NCBI GenBank assembly: GCA_029204225.1
Contig: CM055113.1
Span: 7,035,852-7,099,851 of the forward strand
Length of the DNA: 64,000 nt
DNA from: Diphasiastrum complanatum
Taxonomy: Eukaryota; Streptophyta; Lycopodiopsida; Lycopodiales; Lycopodiaceae
Direction: 5' to 3'
This document shows, piece by piece, positions 1 through 10,779 of the stretch (positions are counted from its first letter, which is position 1; the number at the start of each line of letters is the position of its first letter). Under the pieces are notes generated by a model, which was not told where the DNA came from, made no database searches, and saw nothing but the letters and a program-made list of their open reading frames with translations. The position numbers and the translations under genes were made by a program.

Positions 1-2390
1 AATATCAAAGGAGTGCGAAGAAAAATTTACAAAGATGAAAACTTGTTTGGATGAAAATGAGATGCTCAAAGAGGAGATCCAAATGTTGAAATCTTCTTTG
101 CATCATTATACAACTAGTAATGATGAGATAAAAATTGCATTTCAATCCATGCGTATCTCATATTTGTCTCTTGTTAAAGATATGGATGTGCTCAACAAAA
201 AGGTCCGAAGCAACAAGAGGAAAAGACTGGTAAACAAGGATATATGTGATCTATCATCCAGAGGAGGTCATAGAAAAAGATGAATCCATGCATTCAAGTA
301 AGTTATAGCTTATTTGGTATTGAATATTGCTTGAACTTTTTGATTCATTCATAATCACTAATTTTGTTATTTGTTCATTTCAACTTTCTGTTGATTTGCT
401 TATTATATACTGTTGTGAATACTATGAGTCCTAATTTCTACTGACATTTTCATGAACATTATGTTTGCAATGCATATCAGCATTGGTTGTTGAAGACCAT
501 TTGGCCGATGAGATTTCAATTGGAAACTCACTAGGCTCTATCTTGACTTCTAGATCTATGAAATCAACTTCAATTACTGATAGCATTATGGATGAAGTTG
601 GAAAAATATTAGACACTACATTGCTTCAGGGGGCATGTGACTTTTCTAGCATCAGTAGGGAAGCATATGCAACAATGCTTAAGATGATAAAGGAGGCATT
701 TGCACAGGTACATATAAAAAAGTTTCCAATCCCATGACCATTTTATCTTTAAAAAAAAGGACATGTTAAACCATGGTATGCAGACAATAGTTGGTAATCC
801 ATCTCATATCAATGAAGTGTATTGCTCGAAAGGAGAAAGTCTAGCATATAACAATTCCAACAATTTATTTATTGACATTAATCAGTTCTTGACATTCATC
901 ATAAATTTTTACGGTATTACAAATGAGAATGTCAATAATAATTTGATAGTTGTTCTCAAGTTAGATGAGTCTGAAATTATAAAAGGACAAAAAATGGAAA
1001 GAGTCAATCTCACAATCATGAATGGAGCACTTTCAAATTTAGAAGACTCAGAAGGCCTCAATTTTAGTGTTCAATCAGAAAATGATATCTGGTGGTTGAC
1101 AGCATTTCAGGTATAGCAGGGATAATCATTTGAATATGGATTTCATATCTAGAATCTTCTCTGTGTTAATATTATGAGGCTAATCATGTTTTTGTATTCT
1201 CTTATAGGTGCTGAAAGAAGACCATAACATTCTCTCATGGATATTTAGTAGAACCTCATATCCTGCCACCATAAAAAATCACATGGAGGGAGTTCCACTC
1301 AATATTCCTGGAATTGGCACTTTCAACATTGAATGGCATTTAGCAGGAGATCTGAAGACATTAAAATGTATGCTCAACGTATCTCATGGCACTAACTCTA
1401 AACACCCTTGTTTGTACTGTATGAAAACAACAAAAGACATGACAAGGAGTACATGAATATCAAGAGAGTGAGAAGATCCTAATTGGAAACTTGTACCACC
1501 GATTCCTCTACGAAATGTTCATATCTGTACATTGCATGCGGAGGTGCGTATTATAGAAAAAATAATATATCTGAATTCCGAGCCAGAGGCCTCTGCGAAG
1601 GAAGCTATTTTTAGATCAGAGGATGTGTTGTCCAAAGCAGGCTTACATAAAGGCCACGTTAAAATAAAAAAAGATGACAAGCTATCAGGTAAAACAGGAA
1701 ATATTCCATGCAAGCGGAGCATTGGAGGATATAAAGCTCGAAGATTTTTATCAAATTATTCTGGCAAACAATATAAGGTTCAATACACGGTTTGGAAAGA
1801 AATTATTGCAACAACTCAAGATTTTGAAGAAGAAGGTTCTACTCGTATACACAAAGTAGAAGTCTGGAAAAAGTTAGACAACATGGTGAAATACTTGAGA
1901 AAAGATAAATTTTCAAATACTGATGTTCAAATGATACAGAAAACAACCAATGAATTTGTGGATGCAGTTCAAAGTGCATGGGGTGTTGATCATATAACAC
2001 ATTATATGATAAGATTTTGATTTTACACTACGATAGACAAATATGTGCAATTAAATTAATTACTTTTGGTACTGATTTAGATTATGTTTTTATGAGCACA
2101 TATTACGACATCATTCGACATTCTTTGCAAGAAATAGTGGAAGTCTTAGCATATGGTCATCGCGGATGGAAAAATCTCATTGGCAAGTCAGAGCGACATT
2201 TCATAAAGGTACACAACATGGCAGGACTAGCACAAAAAATAGCTATATACTGCAACTTTTCCAATGGTTTTACAGAAAAATCCAAATTCGTCATAATAAA
2301 AATCGACGGATTATAAAAAATTTCAAAAAGCATGCAGATTTATACAAGCCAGTAGGCTATAGACACAATAAAATTTTGTATATTAAATAA
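1..2390 (+). pseudogene. Element copy A gene X: RAG1/Transib-like DDE transposase, left end cut by window
   Basis: Multi-exon transposase-like gene, broken by frameshifts. An opening coiled coil with a basic end (KRKR about 217) is followed by a likely exon 481-707 and exons from about 757 and 1208. Candidate catalytic Asp residues are at 964-966 (in KLDES) and 1349-1351 (in AGDLKT), 96 residues apart. The second Asp is 20 residues before a Cys-x2-Cys pair (1409-1420, CLYC), then a CTLHAEVRI block (about 1524-1550). A GGYKARRF motif lies at 1724-1747. A His-x4-His pair is at 2097-2114 and a Glu at 2169-2171 in GMEKSHW-like context. From memory, RAG1 has D600, D708, C727/C730, H937/H942 and E962, a very similar spacing. 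Frame changes occur near 1455, 2015 and 2095. The closest superfamily is uncertain; other C/D-x2-H transposases share parts of this layout. Confidence 0.6.
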
Positions 2391-2420
2391 AAGTACTTAC
2401 AAAGAACAATTCAACAGTAT

Positions 2421-2890
2421 CTAATTTAGATCAACGTAAGCAGCATACACTGCAAAATGAGATGGTTTGAGCATGGAATTCACTGGTCTATATCCTAAAA
2501 TTTTAACCGCAATAGTTTTCTTTACAAAAATTATTTTAAGCACCTTGTTGAAACTATGTCCTCCAAGAAAATGAGACAATGCCTTGATTGCCATAATCAT
2601 AGTTTCACCATATTGATGAAACTTTGAATGGGCAACACTTATCTCATTATTCTTGAAGGACTTCAGATAGTGCCTAGTGCATGATCTCTTAAAAATTCTC
2701 CAGCAGAAGATCTTTGTCCTCCTCGACAAATTGCGAAATCATCAAGAAAAATTGTTTCCGGAAATGATAAAAAACAAAGTAAGCTCCAATATATAATCTG
2801 ACATAACAAATCTACTAGTACTTGATAAGAGACAAAAACTTACGCATTCGACTTTGTCTTCTCTGATTATTGTCTCTCCATCAACGATTA
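2421..2890 (-). pseudogene. Element copy A gene Y, 3' part
   Basis: Reverse-strand remains of an unrecognised protein, convergent with gene X (about 30 bp between their ends). It matches the 3' half of the forward-strand gene at 49,600-50,179, including SHSKFHQHGETMIMAIKALS-like and NFNKVHKIIFVKKTIAVEI-like blocks and an intron between the parts ending IREDK and beginning at the next exon. The match to copy B stops near 2,890, where the protein should continue upstream; instead about 5.4 kb of foreign sequence follows and the gene resumes at 8,276. I know no domain for it. Confidence 0.55.
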
Positions 2891-3519
2891 GGAGGCCAAA
2901 GTTAAGCTTAAATTTAGTTTCTAAGTTTGTAAAATAGTCGAAGGTCAAATGGTGGTAGGTGGGGTGTGCTTCTTCTTACACCATAGATTCATTTGTGTTT
3001 CTTGTGAATGGTGTGGATCTCAATCCCACCTTTTTGCAAGTAGCCAATAGGAAGCAAGGGGCAACGGCCACCCCAAAGATAAAAAGACATCATTTGTAAC
3101 CATTTTCCATGCTTAATGAGAAGGAGGAAACTCTACCATTTTGGAGAGAAGCATCCTCATTTGCTATTCAATACTTGCTAATGCTATTGTGTGTTTGCTT
3201 CTTGCTTTCTAGTTTCCATGTTTTTGGTTTCATTAGTTAATGTTTCTCTATTAGCATGCACAATGAGAAAATGAGCTAACCTCCCCTCTCACCCTCGTTC
3301 TCTCTCTCTTCCTCTACTTCTTCCATCTATCTAACTATCTCTCTCCCTCTCTTTCTCACTCCAAATCATGATGTGTGTGTGGTTAATGTAGGAAACAGTA
3401 GTGTTAAAGTGGAGTAGTGTTAGGAAAAAGAGGAGAAGGCATCTAAATCTAGCAACTTGGCATAGTTAGGTACCTATCTAGTGTTCTAACCCTTTTTGAC
3501 AAGCGGAAGGGTTGCTCAC

Positions 3520-3960
3520 CATCCAATCTACACACCCTAGAAAAGGCAATCAATGGGGTCCAATCATTCTAGAGCATTTTCTCATGCTAGATCTTATGCT
3601 AGTACTATATGGAAGAGCTCTCTCATTGTACATATGGTTCTTTTGAGAGTTAATCACACTTTTTGAGTGTTTCTCTTCTATTCTCTCTCTCTACTCGAGA
3701 GCTAGCCTCTCTTTCTCTCTATACCTGAGAGCAAGCCTCTCTTTCTCTCTCTACCCGAGAGCAAGGGCTCTCTCTCACTCTTTGTATGTGTTTGGGACTT
3801 CTTTTTTCCCATGCTAAGTGTTCGGTTTGAGTGAGAAAGTCTAGGAAGATTTCTTGTACAATCAAGTGATAGTTTCATGTACAATCACACCCACCTGATT
3901 TGTGTGTCCTCACACGCGCTAAAAAGTACACAAAATCTATGGGATCTAATCAATCTAGAG
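3520..3960 (+). mobile_element. LTR-like Copia fragment, forward
   Basis: Contains three near-copies of a CTCTCTCTACCCGAGAGC-type motif (about 3,680-3,765). The same motif, reversed, is in the LTR-like stretch near 7,650 and in the full LTR at 18,035-18,859. It also has a CCAAT context (about 3,562). Boundaries are not resolved; assignment rests on the shared motif and base composition. Confidence 0.4.
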
Positions 3961-4214
3961 GATGTGATATGCTAGAACTTGAGCCATTTCTCCTTCTAAA
4001 TCTAAAAGCTACACATATGATGGAGTTCTAGTAGTGTCACATCATTATTCAGGTATGCATAAATCCTAAACAAATTATATTGTTTGTTAGGTTATATGTT
4101 CATGCACTCATTTCTATGACAACAATACTATTTTGTAGTTATTGCAAAAAAAATACTTTCTAAAGATAATGTGATGTTGAAAATTTGAAATAAAATATAG
4201 TATTTTGAGCAAGC

Positions 4215-4700
4215 TTGGATTATGAAAGAGTTCATTCATGTCCAAATGGCCACATTTTGTACATAAGGACGTATATGAACCGAACCTGCCACAAAAGTGT
4301 TACGTCATTTCTCTATAAGTTCATGACTGCAATTGTTGTTCCAATGCAAGTGTGTGGCACAACTAGTAGATTGGCGTGCCAAGAATCATATCTCTGGATG
4401 TCAATGAGAAGTGAGTAGTGGTTTGAGTTAAAAAATAAACCTCATTATGTAAAGTTTTTCTTGGAAATGGATGACATAAATTCTTTTGGTGTTTGAGCTT
4501 CAACATGATCGACATTGTTCTTGTTAACTATAATGGTTCTCCGTAGTTGAGTATGAAGATGGGGCATTGGTTACTAGCTCTATAGGTTCCCAAAAAGTAC
4601 AAAGTTCAAAACATGGATGTTTATTTAGATCTACTAATTGAAGAATTGTCATGCTTTGAAATGTTGCCAATGTGTAAATAACATCTCAAGGCCTTTGAAC
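4215..4700 (+). pseudogene. CACTA (En/Spm) Tnp2 transposase fragment
   Basis: Broken translation matches the pattern of Tnp2-type transposases: an opening VHSCPNGHILY-like stretch resembles the Tnp2 zinc-ribbon segment (usually CPxxC...YRKEYE), and about 4,605-4,660 reads MDVYLDLLIEEL, like the conserved IDVYLxPLIEEL stretch. Several stops interrupt it. It is a small relic inside the composite insertion. Family is recognised from motif memory only. Confidence 0.45.
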
Positions 4701-5705
4701 AAAAGAAATTTCATTCTTCATGGGATTCTAATGTGGACATATTAAACTATTTTCTAGCTAGGCATTGAACCAACTGGAAAGGTTTAGAGGGTAGATCTAC
4801 AATTTCAAATTTCAGATCTCACATCACGCACATATTTATAATTTTTGTAACGTCAATTCTTAAACTTTATAATATACAACATATGATCAAAGATTATTTC
4901 AAGCTCTTTATACATGTAGTTGAGCTAAACTGGAGTAACTATTCAAGGGAGGGACTCAGTAATTGTTTCATTTCCATTTAACATGTATTCAATATTGATC
5001 ATACATTTGAATTATAGATACTTGAATATATATAGACTTGAAATAAATGATAAATCTGATCATTCCACTTTAGGTATCTGCCAAAAATGTCAATATCCTA
5101 TGGTCAATATCATGCCATCTTTAGTCAACTTTATTTCCATAGTGATCGATGATGAGTTCATTTACGACCGATCAATCATAGAATTTACTTGGTAGAAGAT
5201 ATGACATATAAATTGTGTTTTCCAACAATGTTCCTCTCTATATATTAATATCCCAAATTGTATGTTCCAATAGAAATGGGCAATAATCAACTTCTATGTT
5301 CCAATAAGCCGTAATACACATAGACTTATTATTAGCAACATTAGATAGATTATATATGGAATATTGCTTCAGGATTCATTTAAATCCGAATTCAGATAAG
5401 AAATTTATGGGCATTTCAAATTTGCCAACTCATTTTTTCACAGTGACATTCAGAGGAATATTTTTTAGAATAATAGAATTTGGAAAACATGTTACCTCTA
5501 TAAGCAATCCTTCATATTTAATCAAGGTTATCCCTGAAAACTCAAAGACGGAGCATTAAGAACTTCTTTCAAGTTGAAATAGCAAAATCTTTGAAAAGTT
5601 CAATGTGGGTTCTTAAATTGCAATGAAAGATTAACTCTTGTGACAATGTTAAATCATGTCTTAACATTCAAGGCTCTCTCCCAAGGTTAAAGTCAGGGCT
5701 TATAT
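4701..5705. other. AT-rich stretch without a recognisable gene
   Basis: Short open frames only, none with a motif I recognise. Probably decayed repeat sequence within the insertion. Confidence 0.5.
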
Positions 5706-6039
5706 TATGATAGCCGATTCTTGCTTTTTCATTCACTTTTGGTGGGCCCTTGAATTATTTGAACCATGGAATCACGAGGCGTGGTTCACCCTCCAGGCCG
5801 GCGGAATGGCCGAGTAGGTGGGTGACCTTCCGTGGCATGAAAACTTTTTATTATTATTATTTTCTTCGTTTTTATGATAGCCGATTCTTGCTTTTTCATT
5901 CACTTTTGGTGGGCCCTTGAATTATTTGAACCATGGAATCACGAGGCGTGGTTCACCCTCCAGGCCGGCGGAATGGCCGAGTAGGTGGGTGACCTTCCGT
6001 GGCATGAAAACTTTTTATTATTATTATTTTCTTCGTTTT
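5706..6039. repeat. Perfect 167-bp tandem duplication (2 copies)
   Basis: The unit starting TATGATAGCCGATTCTTGC at 5,706 is repeated base for base from 5,873 to 6,039 with no mismatch seen. It contains a GC-rich middle (GGCCGGCGGAATGGCCGAG) and a (TTA)n tract. The identity implies a recent duplication or an assembly artefact. Confidence 0.9.
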
Positions 6040-6048
6040 TACCGTGAA

Positions 6049-6106
6049 TTTTTTTTTACATGCACCTTCCGCATCTCGCTTCTTGAAAGGTGCATGTAAA
6101 AAAAAA
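6049..6106. repeat. Inverted repeat, 20-bp perfect arms
   Basis: Arms 6,049-6,068 (nine T then ACATGCACCTT) and 6,087-6,106 are exact reverse complements around an 18-nt loop. It lies directly after the 167-bp duplication. The T/A runs at the outer edge could mark an insertion end, or it could be a hairpin in a transcript; nothing decides between these. Confidence 0.85.
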
Positions 6107-6110
6107 AATC

Positions 6111-7290
6111 AAAATAGGCACAAAAATCAAGTTTTGTGAGTCAACTCTTTTTTCTTCATAAAAAAATCAAAACATCATTTTACTAATCTGTGAAAGAGTG
6201 GGCCACCTGATTTTGAACGGCCCTTCTCCGTCGCCTTTGCATAAACAATGGGTCCCACAATCGCATTCTTTGCTCAATGCTGATTTTTCTCTTCCGCTAC
6301 AAAGGCGACATTGAGATTCTTGACAGATCGCTATAGTCGCCTTGCTCCCTCAACACCAATCAGCAGTCGCTGTTGTTGCCTTCGCACTTCAATGTTTATG
6401 ATGCTTTATCCAACAATCACAAACAAATACATTAATCCGGATGTTGTTTCTGAAGCAGCCCTCTTTCTACAGATTGAATGCTGATTCACTCTCTTGGAAA
6501 CTTAACTTCCGGCAATTTGTTCAGTTTTCCAAATTAAAATCAATAAAATATCAGAAGATCAGGAATAGTCACTGAAGGGACAAATAAAGAGAACTTCAAT
6601 TCAGGGTCTGGCTGTAGTGATCAATTGCTAAAAAATAGCTTGCATTGGCAGCACGATCCTTCTAAAGTGGAAATGGAAAATACTGATATTCTTCAGAGAT
6701 CATAGTCGGCGTAGTCAAGATGCTCCATGTACGTCGGAAAAACTCCCCTTGGAATGCGATTATCTCTTCACGGTTCACCACAGGCGAACTTCGTAGAATA
6801 TCCTTTTTCAATACTCGGTTTTACATGGCTTGATCCAACGCTGCTGCTACACAAACAACAAACGACTCTTTCTTCACAAATCTCAATCTCGAACTGTTCT
6901 TCAATTCTAGTTTCTAATTAGGCGCACTCTTTCCCAAATTCAAATTTGAAATGCTAGTACCAATGAAGTTAAATAATTTAAACCTTATGTGACTCGGCAG
7001 TTGTATTAAACTATAACAGATTATTCCGCTCTGAAGCACTATCTTACTTTCTTATGAAGACTCTGAATCGGCCTCGTTCACGTTGAACTTTCAGACAGAA
7101 ATGTCAACGCAGGCAAGACTAGGTTTCCATCGCTAGAGAATCACGTATCGTTTCAAAGATTTTGAGACAGCCTTCACATGAAATTAGCCGTAGATTTCAA
7201 TAAAGGTTGGCCTACTTTCATCAATACTTCAACATTTTAAACTCTAAATGTTACCCCGGGTCTATTGATCTATTAATGAGGGTAACTGAT
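6111..7290. other. No gene recognised
   Basis: Less AT-rich than its surroundings around 6,190-6,380. No convincing open frame or repeat. May be ordinary host sequence captured within the insertion. Confidence 0.4.
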
Positions 7291-7499
7291 CTAGTAATGA
7301 GGGTAACACTCTAACATGAGAATTTTGAAAGTCAAAATTTTGCAATATGAGAAACATGTATCACTCACATCACTTCTTGTAATCAAAACGAGTGAATTGA
7401 CACAATTGCCTTTGTTAAAAATGAGCATTTGTGGACTTTTCAAAGATCTATCAAGATCTATATGCATGAGAGATTGCACACAATCAAATATGGATTGAT

Positions 7500-8000
7500 C
7501 AACTCAGATTTTTAAGAGCTACCAAACATGATTTGAATCTAGGCAAGAGCTCTTACACACAAAACGTAATCATCACTCAAACACAAGCAAGTTTATTACT
7601 CATCCTTGAAAAAACAAAGTATTTTTCATTATGAGAGAGTGAAACCAACATCTAGCTCTCGGGTTAGAGAGAGAAAGTACACAAGAGTTATGACTCCAGA
7701 AATAATCTATCTCTCAAAAGTGTAAATAGTACAAGGAGTATTCACTTCCATATAGTGAAATCTCCTCATGATATGCACCTCACAATATGATTGGGCCTCA
7801 TGGTTTGCACCCTACAATATGATTGGGTCTCATGATTTGCACCTCTTAACATGATTGGGCCAAATGATTAACACCTCTTAATATGATTGGTCTCATGATA
7901 TCTACACCTCTTAACATGATTGGATCTCATGAGCTAATGAGATGTGGATTAGGTTGCATTACTTGCAAATTTTCAATCCTTACATTTTTTGACAAGTGTT
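7500..8000 (-). mobile_element. Copia LTR-like sequence, reverse orientation
   Basis: Lies directly downstream (in the reverse sense) of the Copia RNase H remnant at 8,010-8,275, as a 3' LTR should. It has the GAGAGCTAG...CTCTCTCTAACCCGAG motif shared with other LTRs in the window, and a five-unit minisatellite (7,767-7,927). LTR ends are not resolved. Confidence 0.5.
7767..7927. repeat. LTR minisatellite, five units of about 32 bp
   Basis: Units follow the pattern TCATGATTTGCACCTCTTAA then CATGATTGGGCC. On the reverse strand, the LTR's own sense, each unit presents a CCAAT box. A related unit (ACCTCTAAATTCTATTGGAC) is repeated four times in the LTR at about 18,430-18,550. Confidence 0.8.
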
Positions 8001-8009
8001 ATCATCTCA

Positions 8010-8275
8010 TTAGAACTTGAGATGGAAGCTTATTGACTTTTCTAAATCATTATCAAAGTATGTACAAGGTGGTGGTGGACATGAATCCAACTCCATGATG
8101 ACAGGTGAGTGCCTTGTATTTAGCTTTAGTTGAAGAGAGAGTGAGATAGTGTCCTGCTTCTTTAAGAGCCAAAAGATGGCTCCATCTCCAAGGAATATTG
8201 CAAATGCACTTGTGGAGTTCCTATCAAGCTTGTCACCTACACAACAATAAAAAGCGTGACTTTTGACACAAGGCT
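8010..8275 (-). pseudogene. Copia RNase H fragment fused in frame to gene Y
   Basis: The reverse frame has a decayed Copia RNase H signature: GDKLDRNSTSAFAIFLGDG followed by FWLLKKQDTISLS, where intact elements read WSSKKQxTISLSSTEAEY. It is joined without a stop to gene Y (8,276-8,957), giving an accidental 315-residue open frame. The usual acidic residues after the ISLS block are missing, so it is not a working RNase H. Confidence 0.7.
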
Positions 8276-8957
8276 TGTTATCTATATTATAAGTAGGCAA
8301 AGTGATCAAAGATTTATCAGAAGGAGAAAGGGTAGTGGGTGTTCTAGGGCCTATAAAAGTAGCCCTATTTCGAGCAGGATCAAAATCAGAACAATCATCT
8401 AAATTAACACTCGTATCAATAATAAAAGTATCTATATCTACAATCTTTGACTTTTCAGACTTTGTACCACTAGAAGAAGCTGCCTCAAAAGTGGAGTGCA
8501 CAGCCTCCGAATCGTCAGAAATATTTGACAAAAGGAAAAAAACAAAAGCAAACTGAAAATCAACAAATCTATATTTTTTATTATGAATTGGGCACTCATC
8601 TACAAACTTGAAATCATTATGTAAGTTGGTAAACGTTCTCTCAAACTTAGCTTTATAGATATGCTTGTCGAGTGCCACCAGGTCCTGATAATGATTCATG
8701 TCCTTATTCTGATATCTGAATAGCGGAGTACTGAGCAGGGACTTAAATCTTAGATATATCTCAGAAAATGCCTCCACACCAGGGCCCTCAGTTATAGAAG
8801 GTAGAATAAATAAAAAAAGGAGAAAAGAGGAATTTGAAGTAGTCCAACCTATCAGTAATACCAGATTCATTAAAAAAAGAAGCAAACTAGATTCAAAATT
8901 AGACATTTTAAACAAAAATAACAGAACTAAAGTTCCAAATATCACTCTCGGGCGCAA
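8276..8957 (-). pseudogene. Element copy A gene Y, 5' part
   Basis: The reverse frame includes the blocks SSSGTKSEKSKIVDIDTF, DFDPARNRATFIGPRTPT and LSPSDKSLITLPTYNIDN, which match copy B at 49,090-49,285. Upstream are a Phe/Leu-rich start and TGPGVEAFSEIYLRFKSLL-like residues that copy B lacks. The likely start is near 8,905 (MSNFESSLL) or 8,957. The gene diverges from the H3-like gene across about 830 bp. The protein is soluble-looking, rich in Ser/Asp and has no domain I recognise. Confidence 0.5.
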
Positions 8958-9236
8958 ACCGCAGGTCAGACAAGCACGTCAAGGCAACATGAGCTCGAGA
9001 GAGATATTTGAAGTTGGAGTATCGGATCCAAGCGCAAGAACACCGAGCAGAAAAGAAAAGGGATGCGAAGCATGCTTGAATACGATACCAGATGATGTAC
9101 TATCAGATCCAGGCGCACAATAGTCAGCGAAAGGTAATGAGAGCAAGCGGCACGCTTGAAATCGATATCCAGGAAAGCAATCGTAAATTTGCATGAAAAT
9201 CTGAGTCGAAAAAGACCTATTTGTAAAAAAAAATTG

Positions 9237-9493
9237 CACGTGTGGAAGAGTGTCGAATGAACACGTGTCAACATGTGATTGGTCAAAATAAATGCGTCGT
9301 ACCTAGAATGATTGATCTGACATCTGTCACGTGCGAGAATGACACGCGTCGATATCGGATTCGCGCACGTCTCAGCCCACGGGGCCTCATAATTGGGCCA
9401 TCATTGTCAGTACGGACATTCCACGTGGCCTAATAATCTAACGACACATGTCTTTGCCATCTTTTCACACGTGCAAAAATTTTGTATATATAA
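9237..9493 (+). promoter_or_regulatory. Promoter with five CACGTG palindromes and a TATA box
   Basis: CACGTG occurs at 9,237, 9,262, 9,328, 9,422 and 9,468, followed by TATATATAA at 9,485-9,493, about 290 bp before the H3-like start codon. CACGTG is the G-box core bound by plant bZIP and bHLH factors. The region lies between divergent genes Y and H3-like, so it may serve both. Copy B has lost it. Confidence 0.65.
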
Positions 9494-9784
9494 GTGCTCG
9501 GTTTTTATATTTTTTTCCGCAAAATTTTCGCTTCTAGCTCCCGATATCGCTCTCAAGCGCGCTCTTTCACCGTTCAAGCTTCCGCCCTCTCACAGTGCAC
9601 TCGAGTTCGATACCGCTAGTAGTGCAATATCGCTTTCGAGCGCGCATCTCTTTTCTTCAAATAATCTGTGTAGATCTTGCGCTCGAAACCGATATTCAGT
9701 TCTGGTATTGATCTCAAGTGTCCTTTCATTGCAAAATTTTTTGTTTTCATCCACTTTTGTTTTGTTATTTCTTTTCTTCTGAGA

Positions 9785-10537
9785 ATGATGGCCAGGACCA
9801 AATCCACCACCCGTGCCATCATCACTGTACAGCCATCCCAATCTCGTGTTCCCTTTGTTACTTGTCGTAGGCATGGCAGGAAGCAGGTCTGGCTAAGGGA
9901 GATCAGAAAACTTTAGAGATCAATCGAATTGTTAATCCCTAGAGTTCCTTTTGGCCGATTTGTTTGGAATGTCACTCTGTCACTTGGGCTGAATGTTTGT
10001 TTTGCCGTGACATCCATGCAGGCCTTACAGGGTGCTGTAGAAGATTTTATGTCCCAGTTTTTTGAGGATACTTGTCTTTTAGCAGTGCATGGTAAGGATG
10101 TCACCATCATGCCAAAGGATTTCGTCATTCTCAAAAGGCTTCGGGACAGATATTCTGGTTTGCATGTTGATAATGCCAGCACCTCCAGAGACCTGCCTTT
10201 GGATAGAACCAACGTGCCTACTACCTCTAAGAGGAAGAGAAAGCAGTCTATCCCCAAGAAGGCTGGATCTCGACGGTCAGCTGCTTCCCTTCCTCCTAGA
10301 TGTATCCCGGCCAAGAGACCCCATGTCTTTCTGAGCTCCGAGTCAGATGCTGGAGAATCTGACTCAAATCAAGAATCTTCACTCCTTCATGTTAATCGTC
10401 TAGCTCCTCAACAGGTTTCATCACCAAAAGTGTTGATTACCCAAGAGGAGCTAAACAAAATAATAGAGAAATTTGTAAATATTGTTTTTGCTCCTGTACA
10501 TAATCTTTTTGTGAGAATTCCATACGACCCAGCCTAG
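9785..10537 (+). pseudogene. Element copy A histone H3-like gene with long C-terminal extension
   Basis: The product begins MMARTKSTTR, like the H3 tail (ARTKQTARK). It continues with WLREIRKL then RSIELLIPRVPF (H3: [20 protein letters not shown]) and ends the histone fold with FFEDTCLLAVHGKDVTIMPK and DF (H3: [20 protein letters not shown]). An in-frame TAG at 9,914-9,916 sits at the H3 Gln position (RKYQKS); copy B has CAG there, so this is a C-to-T nonsense change. The tail keeps the K4 context but lacks K9 and K27 equivalents and is shorter. After the fold come about 120 residues: Lys/Arg-rich (KRKRKQ), then acidic Ser-rich (SSESDAGESDS). Possibly one gene with the C48 protease downstream. 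A TATA box and G-boxes lie upstream. Confidence 0.85.
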
Positions 10538-10779
10538 GTTTTTTTTTTATTTTGACCATTATAATCAATACGAGTCCTACCTAGCTAACAAAATTGATCT
10601 TCTCGGCAATTTTTTTGATTTTTTTCTTTGAGATACACGTAGAAGCTTTAGATTAGGTCCCAAATTTTGTGCCGAGCTAAAGACCTCAAAGATTTCAGAT
10701 GCAATAGTAGAGGCCGGAATTTTTTTTTTGCTAAATAGTATTAGTTTCGATTCCCATGATACATTTTTTGTACTTAGTC

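Larger units (their letters stand above)
2890..8275. mobile_element. Composite insertion splitting element copy A
   Basis: Copy B carries about 310 bp of gene Y (about 49,285-49,600) where copy A has this block, so it is an insertion with loss of target sequence. It holds a forward LTR-like piece (about 3,520-3,960), a Tnp2 fragment (4,215-4,700), a perfect 167-bp tandem duplication, a hairpin, a reverse LTR-like piece (about 7,500-8,000) and a Copia RNase H fragment (8,010-8,275). It reads as several nested or rearranged insertions, not one intact transposon. No target duplication was found. Confidence 0.6.

Noticed and set aside
7767-7927. Possible CRISPR-like array
   Set aside because: Units are adjacent without unique spacers and sit in a plant LTR; it is a minisatellite.
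8966-9286. 106-residue reverse frame upstream of gene Y
   Set aside because: Overlaps the G-box promoter, Cys/Phe/Leu-rich, no counterpart in copy B.
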